In this document: positions 16,953 through 25,666 of the stretch, in pieces
Layout: the number at the start of each line of letters is the position of its first letter
How positions within the stretch are numbered: the stretch's first letter is position 1
Assembly (NCBI GenBank): GCA_018608625.1
Contig: JABAZC010000071.1
Span: 79,615 to 143,614, forward strand
DNA from: Flavobacteriaceae bacterium
GTDB taxonomy: Bacteria > Bacteroidota > Bacteroidia > Flavobacteriales > Flavobacteriaceae
Reading direction: 5' to 3'
DNA: 64,000 nucleotides
Translations under genes and position numbers: made by a program
Notes under the pieces: generated by a model
Told to the model about the DNA's origin: nothing
Databases searched by the model: none
What the model saw: the letters and a program-made list of their open reading frames with translations, nothing else

Positions 16953-18224
16953 ATGGCGGTAGATTTATTACTTGGGTTACAATGGGGTGACGAAGGTAAA
17001 GGAAAAATTGTAGATGTATTAACATCAAATTATAATATTATAGCACGATTTCAAGGGGGTCCAAATGCAGGTCACACACTTGTTTTTAATGGGATGAAGC
17101 ATGTGCTACATACTATTCCTTCTGGAATTTTTCATAAAGAGGCTATAAACTTAGTGGGCAATGGAGTAGTTATTGATCCCGTAATTTTCAAAAAAGAATT
17201 AGACAAATTAGCCGTTCATAATATTGATTATAAAAAGTCCTTGGTTATTTCTAGAAAAGCGCATTTGATATTACCAACACACCGCCTTTTGGATGCCGCT
17301 TCTGAAGCTTCAAAAGGTAAAGCCAAAATTGGATCTACTCTAAAGGGAATCGGACCAACTTACATGGACAAAACTGGCCGTAATGGCATACGAGTTGGTG
17401 ATTTAGAATTGGACAACTGGAAAGAGAAATATAGAGTATTGGCAAACAAACATGAGTCAATGGTAAGTTTCTATAACGTTGATTTAGAATATGACTTAGA
17501 TGAACTAGAAGCTGAATTTTTTAAAGCTGTAGACGTTTTAAAATCTTTAAATTTTATTGATTCTGAAGAATATTTACACCAAGCACAACGCGATGGAAAA
17601 TCAATTTTAGCTGAAGGTGCTCAAGGATCCTTATTGGACATTGACTTTGGGACCTACCCATTTGTAACTTCATCGAATACAACAGCAGCTGGCGCATGTA
17701 CAGGCTTAGGAATTGCACCTAACACCATAGGAGATGTGTTTGGGATATTTAAAGCATACACAACCCGAGTAGGTTCTGGCCCATTCCCAACTGAACTATT
17801 TGATGAAGATGGTGAAACTATGGGACGAGTAGGAAATGAATTTGGAGCCACTACAGGTCGATCACGTCGATGTGGATGGCTAGATCTGGTAGCGCTCCGT
17901 TATGCATGTCAAGTTAATGGAGTAACTCAACTAATGATGATGAAAGCAGATGTGTTGTCAGGATTTAAATCACTGAAGGTTTGTACTGCATATAAATACA
18001 AAGGAGAAATCATTCACCATTTCCCTTACAATGTAGAAGCCGATAATATCTCCCCTATTTATACTGATTTTGAGGGTTGGGATGAAGATCTTACAGAAAT
18101 GAACAATGAATCTACACTTCCAAAATCATTGAATGCTTACATTGATTTTCTTGAAGAAGAATTACAGATTCCTATAAAAGTAGTTTCTGTAGGTCCTGAT
18201 AGAAAACAAACAATATTTAGATAA
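16953..18224 (+). CDS. purA: adenylosuccinate synthetase
   Basis: The 423-residue enzyme catalyses the GTP-dependent condensation of IMP with aspartate, the first committed step from IMP to AMP. The N-terminal WGDEGKGK loop with the catalytic Asp, GGPNAGHT, the IMP-site segment GIGPTYMDKTGRNGIRVGDL, and TTGRSRRCGWLD are all present and in order. Length and C-terminus (VSVGPDRKQTIFR) are normal. It is the last gene before a clear terminator. Confidence 0.97.
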   Translation: MAVDLLLGLQWGDEGKGKIVDVLTSNYNIIARFQGGPNAGHTLVFNGMKHVLHTIPSGIFHKEAINLVGNGVVIDPVIFKKELDKLAVHNIDYKKSLVISRKAHLILPTHRLLDAASEASKGKAKIGSTLKGIGPTYMDKTGRNGIRVGDLELDNWKEKYRVLANKHESMVSFYNVDLEYDLDELEAEFFKAVDVLKSLNFIDSEEYLHQAQRDGKSILAEGAQGSLLDIDFGTYPFVTSSNTTAAGACTGLGIAPNTIGDVFGIFKAYTTRVGSGPFPTELFDEDGETMGRVGNEFGATTGRSRRCGWLDLVALRYACQVNGVTQLMMMKADVLSGFKSLKVCTAYKYKGEIIHHFPYNVEADNISPIYTDFEGWDEDLTEMNNESTLPKSLNAYIDFLEEELQIPIKVVSVGPDRKQTIFR

Positions 18225-18232
18225 TAATTAAG

Positions 18233-18260
18233 AATCTATCCTAGCGATAGATTTTTTTTT
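18233..18260 (+). terminator. intrinsic terminator after purA
   Basis: An eight-base perfect stem AATCTATC/GATAGATT with loop CTAGC is followed by a T run (the T tract continues out of the stem), nine bases after the purA stop. Confidence 0.85.
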
Positions 18261-18308
18261 AGGTCATAAAATAATCTTAAGTTGCTAACCAAAGATCTCT
18301 ATTTTACT

Positions 18309-18316
18309 TATTTTTG
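18309..18316 (+). promoter_or_regulatory. promoter -7 box of the LptA/OstA-like gene
   Basis: TATTTTTG matches TAnnTTTG and lies 17 bases before the TTG start at 18334. A TTG at 18282-18284 is a candidate -33 element, but its spacer of 24 bases is longer than usual. Confidence 0.55.
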
Positions 18317-18333
18317 GAATAAATCATATAAAC

Positions 18334-20103
18334 TTGAAGTATAAAAGTCATAATTTCATAACCTACCTCCTAATTTTATTAGGTACTACTTTATATGCCC
18401 AAGAACGAAGAAAGATTGAGATTGAGTATGCTCCATTCATGACTTTTGATGAATCTAAACCTGATGCTGCAATACTGACTCGAGATAATTCAAAACAAGT
18501 TCACATTAAACATGAAGGAATTGAGATGTGGTGTGATCAAGCCATCTATGACGCCAAACAGGACTTTATAGAGGCCTACGGTAAAGTTAGAATAAACCAA
18601 GGGGATACAATTAACATGACCTCTAAATATGTTGAATATAGTGGTAAAACTCAACTAGCATTTGCAAGTGGTGAGGTTGTTTTAAAGGATCCAACCTCAG
18701 TAATCACAACCGACACCCTATACTTTGATCGAATGAAGCAAAAAGCCTTTTATGAAAGTAATGGTAAGGTCGTTCGAGACACAACTGGTACCATTACTAG
18801 TACGGTTGGGCTGTATTACATGAAAACTAAAAAATATCAATTTGTGAACAATGTTAAATTAGTAAATCCTGAATATATAATAGAATCTAATCGGCTTGAT
18901 TTTTACAGTCTTTCAGGCTATGCCTTTTTATATGGACCAACAACAATCACAAGTGAAACTAGTGTAATATACTGTGAAAGAGGATTCTATAATACCACTG
19001 ATGATACTGGATACTTTGTGAAAAAATCAAAAATAAATTATGATGAACGTGTTGTTGAAGGGGACAGCCTATACTTTGACCGAAATAAAAGTTTTGCATC
19101 GGCTACCAATAACATTGTAATTACAGATACACTAAATAACACGATTGTAAAAGGACATTATGCCGAAGTATTTAGAGCCAAAGATTCTTTATTTATAACT
19201 AAGCGAGCTTTAGCAATTACGTTACAAGAAAACGACTCCATATTTGTACACAGCGATACCTTAATGGTGACTGGCAAACCTGAAAGAAGAATAACGAGAG
19301 GATATTATAATTCGAAAATATATAAATCAGATTTGAGTGGAAAAGCTGATTCTATTCACATGAATCAAAGAACTGGTTTAACCCAGCTAATAAATATTGA
19401 TCGAAATACTACACAGGATGCATTCTATAAACCTCAAAAACCTGTTTTATGGAATATTAAGAATCAGATCTCAGGAGATTCTATCCATTTAATTTCAAAC
19501 TCTGCTAATGAAAATTTAGATTCTTTGAAAGTTTTTAATAATGCCTTTGTGATTAGTAAAGACACATTAGGTGATGGATATAATCAGATCTCAGGAAAAA
19601 AACTATTTGGACTATTTGAAAATAATAGTCTATCAACCATCGATATAATTAAAAATGCCGAAACTATATATTATCTAAGAAATGAGGATAATGAATTGGT
19701 TGGAATTGACAAGTCTAAATCTGGGGCTATTAAAATTTGGTTATCCGAAAATAATATCGATGAAATGCGAAAATATAATCAGATTGGTGGCAAAACATAC
19801 CCGGAGTTGGATTTTCCTGAAAATGAAAAGATTCTTCGCGGATTTAATTGGCGTGAATCAGAACAACCTAAGAGTGTAAAAGATTTATTTAAAGACGATC
19901 CTCCATTGATTCTCAAAGTTATAAAAGGATTAGATGCCTATCCCTCTCAAGAATTATTTTTTGACTCAAATCTATTAGACCGAGTTAAAAAGGCTGAACC
20001 AAAATCGGATCTTAACACAAAAGAAAAAAAACAAAAGCCCAACAATAAATCTGCTCGAAAAGTCCCAAATAATCTATTGAAAGATAATTATATTACAAAG
20101 TAG
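18334..20103 (+). CDS. OstA/LptA-like periplasmic LPS-transport protein
   Basis: The 589-residue protein has a signal peptide (FITYLLILLGTTLYAQ) followed by repeated short beta units such as GIEMWCDQAIYDAKQDFIEAYG, GDTINMTSKYVEYSG and ITTDTLYFDRMKQKAFYES. This 'unmask-a-strand' pattern is the beta-jellyroll of the LptA/LptC/LptD-N family that forms the periplasmic LPS bridge. It is far longer than Proteobacterial LptA (about 185 residues), as is usual for Bacteroidota. The C-terminus is Lys-rich and probably disordered. The start is TTG, with a -7 box 17 bases upstream. The ATPase of the same pathway, lptB, is at 40176-40916. Confidence 0.8.
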   Translation: MKYKSHNFITYLLILLGTTLYAQERRKIEIEYAPFMTFDESKPDAAILTRDNSKQVHIKHEGIEMWCDQAIYDAKQDFIEAYGKVRINQGDTINMTSKYVEYSGKTQLAFASGEVVLKDPTSVITTDTLYFDRMKQKAFYESNGKVVRDTTGTITSTVGLYYMKTKKYQFVNNVKLVNPEYIIESNRLDFYSLSGYAFLYGPTTITSETSVIYCERGFYNTTDDTGYFVKKSKINYDERVVEGDSLYFDRNKSFASATNNIVITDTLNNTIVKGHYAEVFRAKDSLFITKRALAITLQENDSIFVHSDTLMVTGKPERRITRGYYNSKIYKSDLSGKADSIHMNQRTGLTQLINIDRNTTQDAFYKPQKPVLWNIKNQISGDSIHLISNSANENLDSLKVFNNAFVISKDTLGDGYNQISGKKLFGLFENNSLSTIDIIKNAETIYYLRNEDNELVGIDKSKSGAIKIWLSENNIDEMRKYNQIGGKTYPELDFPENEKILRGFNWRESEQPKSVKDLFKDDPPLILKVIKGLDAYPSQELFFDSNLLDRVKKAEPKSDLNTKEKKQKPNNKSARKVPNNLLKDNYITK

Positions 20104-20124
20104 AGGAGAATATAAAAAGGATTA

Positions 20125-21300
20125 ATGATCAACGATTTTTTAAAACACCAAGCACAAACTACTCCCCATCCATTAGGAATGGAAATCTCCTTTGCTGAAG
20201 GTTCTTATATTTATGATCAAAATAAAACTCCTTATTTAGATTTTATTGCCGGGGTATCAGCTTGTAGTTTAGGGCATCGACACCCGAAAGTGATAGACGC
20301 CATTAAAAAACAACTGGACTCTTACATGCATGTCATGGTTTACGGCGAATACATACAATCTCCTGCTGTTAAGCTTTCGAAGTTACTTGCTGATCATCTG
20401 CCGCAAAAACTTGAAAAAACATACTTAACAAATTCAGGAACTGAGGCTATTGATGGAGCCATGAAACTTGCACGGCGTTATACAGGACGCTCAGAGATTA
20501 TAGCTGCAAATAATGCCTATCACGGAAACACTATGGGAGCTTTGAGTATTATGGGATATGAAGAAAGAAAACAACCTTTTAGACCCCTGATCCCTGATGT
20601 ACGATTTATCGAATTTAATAACGCTAAAGATTTATCAAAAATCACCAGGAAAACAGCCGCTGTAATTTTAGAAACTATTCAAGGAGGTGCTGGTTTTATC
20701 CAGCCCCTAAACGGCTATTTGACAAAGGTTCAAAAAAGATGTAATGAAGTTGGTGCTTTATTCATACTAGATGAAATTCAGCCTGGAATTGGAAGAACCG
20801 GAAAACTGTTTGGGTTTGAAAACTACAACTGTATCCCAGATGTGGTTGTAACTGGAAAAGGACTTGGAGGTGGTATGCCTATTGGTGCATTTACAGCTTC
20901 GGAAGAAATGATGGACAGTCTATCTGACCATCCTAAACTAGGTCATATTACTACCTTTGGTGGACACCCTGTAATAGCAGCCGCTGCCCTAGCAACCCTA
21001 AAAGAAATTACACGCAGTACTTTAATTCCAGACACCCTTTACAAAGAAAAACTGATAAGAAAAAAACTACAACATCCCTCAATCAAAGAGATTAGAGGAA
21101 AAGGGTTGATGCTAGCGTTAATCGTTGAAAATCCAGAAATAGCAAACAAAATAGTCTTGGAAGCGAAAGAAAATGGCTTGATCTTATTTTGGCTGCTCTA
21201 CGAACCAAAAGCTATACGAATATCACCACCTCTTACAATCTCTAATGATGAACTCATGAAAGGCTGTGCTATTATTCTAAAGATTCTAAATTCAATCTGA
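20125..21300 (+). CDS. class-III aminotransferase (ornithine/acetylornithine aminotransferase-like)
   Basis: The 391-residue PLP enzyme shows YLDFIAGVSACSLGHRHP at the N-terminus, the phosphate-binding region LTNSGTEAIDGAMKLAR, FILDEIQPGIGRTGKLF (Asp that holds the PLP ring nitrogen), and VVTGKGLGGGMPIGA with the Schiff-base Lys. The fold and motifs are those of omega-amino-acid transaminases; the substrate is not resolved by sequence. No arginine-pathway genes flank it, so an arg role is not supported by context. It lies 21 bases after the LptA-like gene and may share its transcript. Confidence 0.85.
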   Translation: MINDFLKHQAQTTPHPLGMEISFAEGSYIYDQNKTPYLDFIAGVSACSLGHRHPKVIDAIKKQLDSYMHVMVYGEYIQSPAVKLSKLLADHLPQKLEKTYLTNSGTEAIDGAMKLARRYTGRSEIIAANNAYHGNTMGALSIMGYEERKQPFRPLIPDVRFIEFNNAKDLSKITRKTAAVILETIQGGAGFIQPLNGYLTKVQKRCNEVGALFILDEIQPGIGRTGKLFGFENYNCIPDVVVTGKGLGGGMPIGAFTASEEMMDSLSDHPKLGHITTFGGHPVIAAAALATLKEITRSTLIPDTLYKEKLIRKKLQHPSIKEIRGKGLMLALIVENPEIANKIVLEAKENGLILFWLLYEPKAIRISPPLTISNDELMKGCAIILKILNSI

Positions 21301-21395
21301 AAAAATAATGTTAATTATTTTGTTGAAAACATTAAAACTCTCTAAGTGTTTGGAGTGCATATACTCTTAAATTTAATATTGTAAAAAAACCATTT

Positions 21396-22799
21396 ATGGA
21401 GTTCGATCAATCGGAAGAAAATCAAGAAGTTACAGTCTCAAAATTTGAGTCAATGTTAAAAACTAACAGCGTATTTTTCTTTGACTCTAATGAGTTTGAA
21501 AACATCATTCATCATTACCTAGAGAGTGGGAAAATTGCCCTAGCAAAAAAGGCGATAAAACTTGGACTGAGCCAGCACCCGTCTTCTTTAAATCTTAAAT
21601 TATTTCAAGTTGAGATATTGATTTTTGAGAATAAATTAAACGAAGCGGACAGGTTATTATCTCCCCTATTTGAAATCGAACCAAATAATGAAGAGCTTTA
21701 CATTCAAAAAGCAAATATTTACTCGAAAAAGGATCAACATGAAAAAGCGATAGAGGTTTTTAAAAGTGCTATTAAAATCTCTGATGATTGTGCTGACCTC
21801 TATTCATTAATTGGAATGGAATACTTGTTTTTAGATCAATTTCAAGATGCTAAAGTGAATTTTATAAAATGTATTGAGCTAGATGTGGAAGATTATTCTG
21901 CACTTTATAATATTATTTATTGCTTCGACTTTTTAGACGATACAGAGGGAGCTATTGAATACCTAAATAGCTACCTAGACAAAAATCCTTATTGTGAGGT
22001 TGCATGGCATCAACTGGGCAAACAATACACTGAGACCAAAGAACTAGTAAAAGCGGTTACCGCCTTTGATTTTGCTATTATTTCAGATGATACTTTTATT
22101 GGTGCTTATCTTGAGAAAGCAAAAGTCTTAGAAAAATTAAATCGACTTGAAGAAGCTATTGAAAACTATAAAATTACCATAGCCATCGAAAATTCAAACC
22201 CATATGCATTAGTTAAAATAGGGTATTGTTTTGAGCGACTTGGCAATGAAGAATTAGCACTTCAAAACTACTACCTTGCAGTTGAACAAGATCCTGCTTT
22301 GGATAATGGTTGGATGCGAATTACTAAGTTTTTCAATTCTAAAAAAGATTTTCTTAAGGCTTTATTTTACATAAATAAAGCGATTGATATTGACGCTGAA
22401 AATGCATCTTATTGGAAGTTGTATTCAACTATCAATGAACGGCTAAATAAATTAGAAGAAGCAGAGCGTGGCTATAAAAAAACATTAGAACTTGGTGATA
22501 GCAAATTAAATACCTGGTTATCAAGAGGAGATATTTTAATTAAGCTAGGAGAAGATGAAGCAGCAAAGTTTAATTTTGTTCAAGCGTTAGAATACCATCC
22601 AAAAAGCGAGGAATTAGAATTTCGTCTTTCTGGTGTGTGTTTTAAACTAAATAATATGGAAGCTGGGTATGCACATTTACTTACTGCTTTACATATTAAT
22701 TCAGAGCATGTGTTTATATTAGAGGAATTATTTCCAGAGGTTTACAACCGTAAAGCAGTCCTTCAATTAATTGAAAATTTCAAAAATACTTACAAGTAA
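21396..22799 (+). CDS. TPR-repeat protein
   Basis: The 467-residue protein is built almost wholly of 34-residue tetratricopeptide units (for example NEELYIQKANIYSKKDQHEK, CEVAWHQLGKQYTETKELVK, GAYLEKAKVLEKLNRLEEAI), roughly ten repeats from residue 35 to the end. There is no signal peptide and no membrane segment, so it is probably a cytoplasmic scaffold. The N-terminus is acidic. Partners are unknown; it stands alone between the aminotransferase and the DUF368 pair. Confidence 0.85.
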   Translation: MEFDQSEENQEVTVSKFESMLKTNSVFFFDSNEFENIIHHYLESGKIALAKKAIKLGLSQHPSSLNLKLFQVEILIFENKLNEADRLLSPLFEIEPNNEELYIQKANIYSKKDQHEKAIEVFKSAIKISDDCADLYSLIGMEYLFLDQFQDAKVNFIKCIELDVEDYSALYNIIYCFDFLDDTEGAIEYLNSYLDKNPYCEVAWHQLGKQYTETKELVKAVTAFDFAIISDDTFIGAYLEKAKVLEKLNRLEEAIENYKITIAIENSNPYALVKIGYCFERLGNEELALQNYYLAVEQDPALDNGWMRITKFFNSKKDFLKALFYINKAIDIDAENASYWKLYSTINERLNKLEEAERGYKKTLELGDSKLNTWLSRGDILIKLGEDEAAKFNFVQALEYHPKSEELEFRLSGVCFKLNNMEAGYAHLLTALHINSEHVFILEELFPEVYNRKAVLQLIENFKNTYK

Positions 22800-22867
22800 A
22801 ATTTCATATATTTACTGCAGGATCCTATAGTATAAAATTACTTTAGAACACACTTATTGCTCAAGAC

Positions 22868-23809
22868 ATGAAGAGATCTCTAACTGATTATCTTATTATT
22901 TCATTGAAAGGAATGGCTATGGGTGCTGCGGATGTAGTTCCCGGAGTTTCTGGTGGTACAATCGCTTTTATTTCTGGTATCTATGAAGAACTCATTGAAT
23001 CTTTGAACAACATTAATAGTTCAATTTTTAAAGAATTGAGATCTAAAGGAATAAAATACACTTGGAAAAAATTGAATGGCCCCTTTTTGCTTGCGCTTAT
23101 GTCTGGAGTATTAATTAGTATTTTCTCACTCGCCAAAGGAGTTGAGTGGCTACTTGAACATCACCCTATACTTTTGTGGGCATTCTTTTTTGGTTTGGTC
23201 GCAGCAAGTATCGTATATATAAGCAAGCAGATTAAAACCACTTTATGGGATATCGCAGGACTCAAAGTGGTTTTAGCAATTACTATAGGAGGTAGTATTG
23301 CCTACTTTATTACAATTCTAAATCCTATTGAATCCTCAGACTCCAATTTATTTCTATTTTTTGCTGGAGCATTAGCCATATGCGCAATGATATTACCAGG
23401 TATTTCAGGGGCTTTTATTTTGGTAATTATAGGGGCATACGGTCCCGTACTTGAAGCGATTTCAAATAGAGATATTAAAACAATTTTAATTATTGGAACT
23501 GGCTCAATCGTAGGACTTCTCTCTTTTTCAAAGCTTTTAAAATGGCTGTTTGAATCCTATAATCAGCTAACTTTAGCAGTACTTACTGGGTTTATGATCG
23601 GATCTTTAAATAAAATATGGCCATGGAAGGTAGTACTAACATATCGAATGAATTCTAAAGGAGTAGAAATTCCTTTAAATGAAGAAAGCATCTCTCCATT
23701 TAACTACGTTGGAGATGCTCAATTTCTACAGGCAATTGGCTTGATGTTATTCGGTTTTTTTATCATTCTATTTTTAGAAAAAATAGGCAAAAAAAATAAA
23801 CATAGTTGA
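22868..23809 (+). CDS. DUF368 (PopT-type) polyprenyl-phosphate transporter, copy 1
   Basis: The 313-residue polytopic membrane protein has an internal duplication typical of the family: ADVVPGVSGGTIAFISGIYE near the N-terminus and CAMILPGISGAFILVIIGAYG in the second half. Family members (PopT) return undecaprenyl phosphate to the cytoplasmic face after cell-wall or O-antigen polymer assembly. The related copy 2 begins 4 bases before this gene ends, and aroE overlaps copy 2, so the three are translationally coupled. Confidence 0.85.
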   Translation: MKRSLTDYLIISLKGMAMGAADVVPGVSGGTIAFISGIYEELIESLNNINSSIFKELRSKGIKYTWKKLNGPFLLALMSGVLISIFSLAKGVEWLLEHHPILLWAFFFGLVAASIVYISKQIKTTLWDIAGLKVVLAITIGGSIAYFITILNPIESSDSNLFLFFAGALAICAMILPGISGAFILVIIGAYGPVLEAISNRDIKTILIIGTGSIVGLLSFSKLLKWLFESYNQLTLAVLTGFMIGSLNKIWPWKVVLTYRMNSKGVEIPLNEESISPFNYVGDAQFLQAIGLMLFGFFIILFLEKIGKKNKHS

Positions 23810-24822
23810 TAGATAAATATCAAAAATCTAACTCATTTTCATTGATTCTAAAAGGAATCATCATGGGAACTGCGAACAAGGTTCCTGGTGTGTCCGGAGG
23901 AATTGTAGCTTTTGTAATGGGCTTTTATGAGACGTTTATATATTCCTTACAAAGGTTTAATTCAAAATCTGCAAACTTGTTTTTTCAGGGACGCTTCAAA
24001 AGTTTTTATCTGTATATAAATGGACGCTTTCTATCACTGCTTTTTCTAGGGATGATAATCAGCTACTTCAGCATCTCTAAACTATTAGATTACTTAATAG
24101 GTCGCTATGAGCTCTTTGTATGGAGTGTGTTCTTTGGAATGATCATCGGGTCTGTTATTTATATTTATAATGATTATCAGTCCTGGAATTTTAAAACCGC
24201 TATCACCGCTTTAATTGGCATAACAGTAGGAATTGGGATTAGTCTTTTAGATCCTGCAACACAAGACGACAATCTTTGGTTTGTGTTCTTTTGTGGTATT
24301 GTAAGCGTTACAGGGATGGCATTACCTGGCTTTTCTGGATCATTTATACTAATATTACTTGGCAATTATGTAATGCTACTTGTAGATTCTGTTAACACAC
24401 TTTTTGATACGTTTATATTCGTATTAACTGGTGACTTTGGTTTTATTTCGGACACTCAGCACATGCGATTATTAAAAGTCCTATTAGTATTTACATTTGG
24501 TTCCATCATTGGACTCATTAGTCTATCACATGTCCTGACTTATGTCCTTAAGCGCTATAAAAACATCACTTTGGCTCTGATTATGGGGTTTATTACAGGG
24601 TCTCTAGGAGTAGTTTGGCCATGGAAAAAAACTATTTATAAGCAAGATAATTTCGGAGAAATTCTTGTTGACGCTAATGGGTCACAGGTTATAGAAAACT
24701 ATCAACGTTATTTGCCAGAAATTAATTTTCATACTATCTCCCTTATACTTTTTATTATTCTTGGGGTTGGTATTATACTTGGTTTAGACTGGTATGGAAA
24801 AAAACGAAAAAAATACATATGA
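23806..24822 (+). CDS. DUF368 (PopT-type) polyprenyl-phosphate transporter, copy 2
   Basis: The 338-residue paralogue of the preceding gene carries the same two signatures, ANKVPGVSGGIVAFVMGFYE and GMALPGFSGSFILILLGNY. The start is TTG at 23806, overlapping the upstream stop (TTGA). Central loops differ from copy 1 and are longer. The two may form a heteromer or serve different lipid carriers; that is inference from tandem arrangement only. Confidence 0.83.
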   Translation: MIDKYQKSNSFSLILKGIIMGTANKVPGVSGGIVAFVMGFYETFIYSLQRFNSKSANLFFQGRFKSFYLYINGRFLSLLFLGMIISYFSISKLLDYLIGRYELFVWSVFFGMIIGSVIYIYNDYQSWNFKTAITALIGITVGIGISLLDPATQDDNLWFVFFCGIVSVTGMALPGFSGSFILILLGNYVMLLVDSVNTLFDTFIFVLTGDFGFISDTQHMRLLKVLLVFTFGSIIGLISLSHVLTYVLKRYKNITLALIMGFITGSLGVVWPWKKTIYKQDNFGEILVDANGSQVIENYQRYLPEINFHTISLILFIILGVGIILGLDWYGKKRKKYI

Positions 24823-25550
24823 AAATTTTTGGACTGCTAGGAAAGAACATTGATTACTCTTTTTCAAGAGAGTATTTTAAAGAAAAGTTTGAGAATAACA
24901 AATTTGACTGTACTTACAAAAACTTCGATCTTGAAACGATTGATGCGTTTATTGAACTGAAAGAAAACTGTAAAGATTTCTCAGGATTCAATGTAACCAT
25001 CCCTTACAAAGAAGTCATCCTACCCTATTTGGATTTAATTGACGAAGAAGCGAATAAAATTGGTGCCGTAAACACTATTAAAATTAAAAAAAACCAATTA
25101 ATTGGATATAATACAGATCATTACGGGTTTAAAAAAAGTCTGGCTCCACATTTAAAACCACAGCATAAAACAGCTCTTATTCTTGGGACAGGAGGTGCAT
25201 CAAAAGCAGTTGCTTTTGCATTAAAAGAATTAGGAATCAAATTTGAATATGTGTCAAGAACAGAGTCACCAGAAATAAAATACACATACAACTCATTAAC
25301 TCCTATAGAAATTAAGGCTCATAAACTAATTATCAACTGCACCCCTTTAGGAACATTTCCAGAAATAGAAAGTTGTCCAGACATTCATTATGATGACATA
25401 GACGATCAACACTTACTCTTTGATTTAATTTATAACCCAGCCGAAACAATATTTTTAAAAAAAGGGAAATCAAGAGGGGCTAAAGTAATAAATGGTTTAG
25501 AAATGCTAAAAAATCAAGCTGAAAAATCATGGGAAATATGGAATTATTAA
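24819..25550 (+). CDS. aroE: shikimate dehydrogenase
   Basis: The 243-residue enzyme reduces 3-dehydroshikimate with NADPH in the chorismate pathway. Motifs: SFSREYFKEKF substrate loop, FNVTIPYKE with the catalytic Lys, GAVNTIKI, GYNTDHYGF with the catalytic Asp, the nucleotide-binding GTGGASKAVAFAL, and GLEMLKNQAEKSWEIW at the C-terminus. It is slightly shorter than the E. coli protein (272), as usual for Bacteroidota. The ATGA overlap with DUF368 copy 2 suggests one transcript. Confidence 0.93.
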   Translation: MKIFGLLGKNIDYSFSREYFKEKFENNKFDCTYKNFDLETIDAFIELKENCKDFSGFNVTIPYKEVILPYLDLIDEEANKIGAVNTIKIKKNQLIGYNTDHYGFKKSLAPHLKPQHKTALILGTGGASKAVAFALKELGIKFEYVSRTESPEIKYTYNSLTPIEIKAHKLIINCTPLGTFPEIESCPDIHYDDIDDQHLLFDLIYNPAETIFLKKGKSRGAKVINGLEMLKNQAEKSWEIWNY

Positions 25551-25580
25551 TAAATAAATTTATTTAAAATAATTAGATAA

Positions 25581-25620
25581 TTTGTAGATTAATGGGATAA
25601 TTTGTAGATTAATGGGATAA
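25581..25620 (+). repeat. 20-base perfect tandem duplication upstream of the DUF349 gene
   Basis: Two adjacent identical copies of a 20-base unit (25581-25600 and 25601-25620) begin with TTTGTAGATT and end with GGGATAA; the flank just before the first copy repeats the last five bases. Each copy boundary recreates GATAATTTG, close to a -7 promoter box, so the duplication may have doubled a promoter element. Confidence 0.85.
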
Positions 25621-25666
25621 TGTTATATTTATCTAAAGTATTAAACACCCTAAAACATTGAAAGAT

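Noticed and set aside
22815-22825. CTGCAGGATCC, resembling joined cloning sites
   Set aside because: Surrounding sequence is continuous AT-rich intergenic DNA between two intact genes; an 11-base coincidence is more likely than vector.
5151-22851. TACTTTAG-type boxes upstream of the 5187 gene and of DUF368 copy 1, and TAATTTAG near 13350
   Set aside because: They differ from TAnnTTTG at one of the strongest positions and lack a -33 TTG, so I did not list them as promoters.
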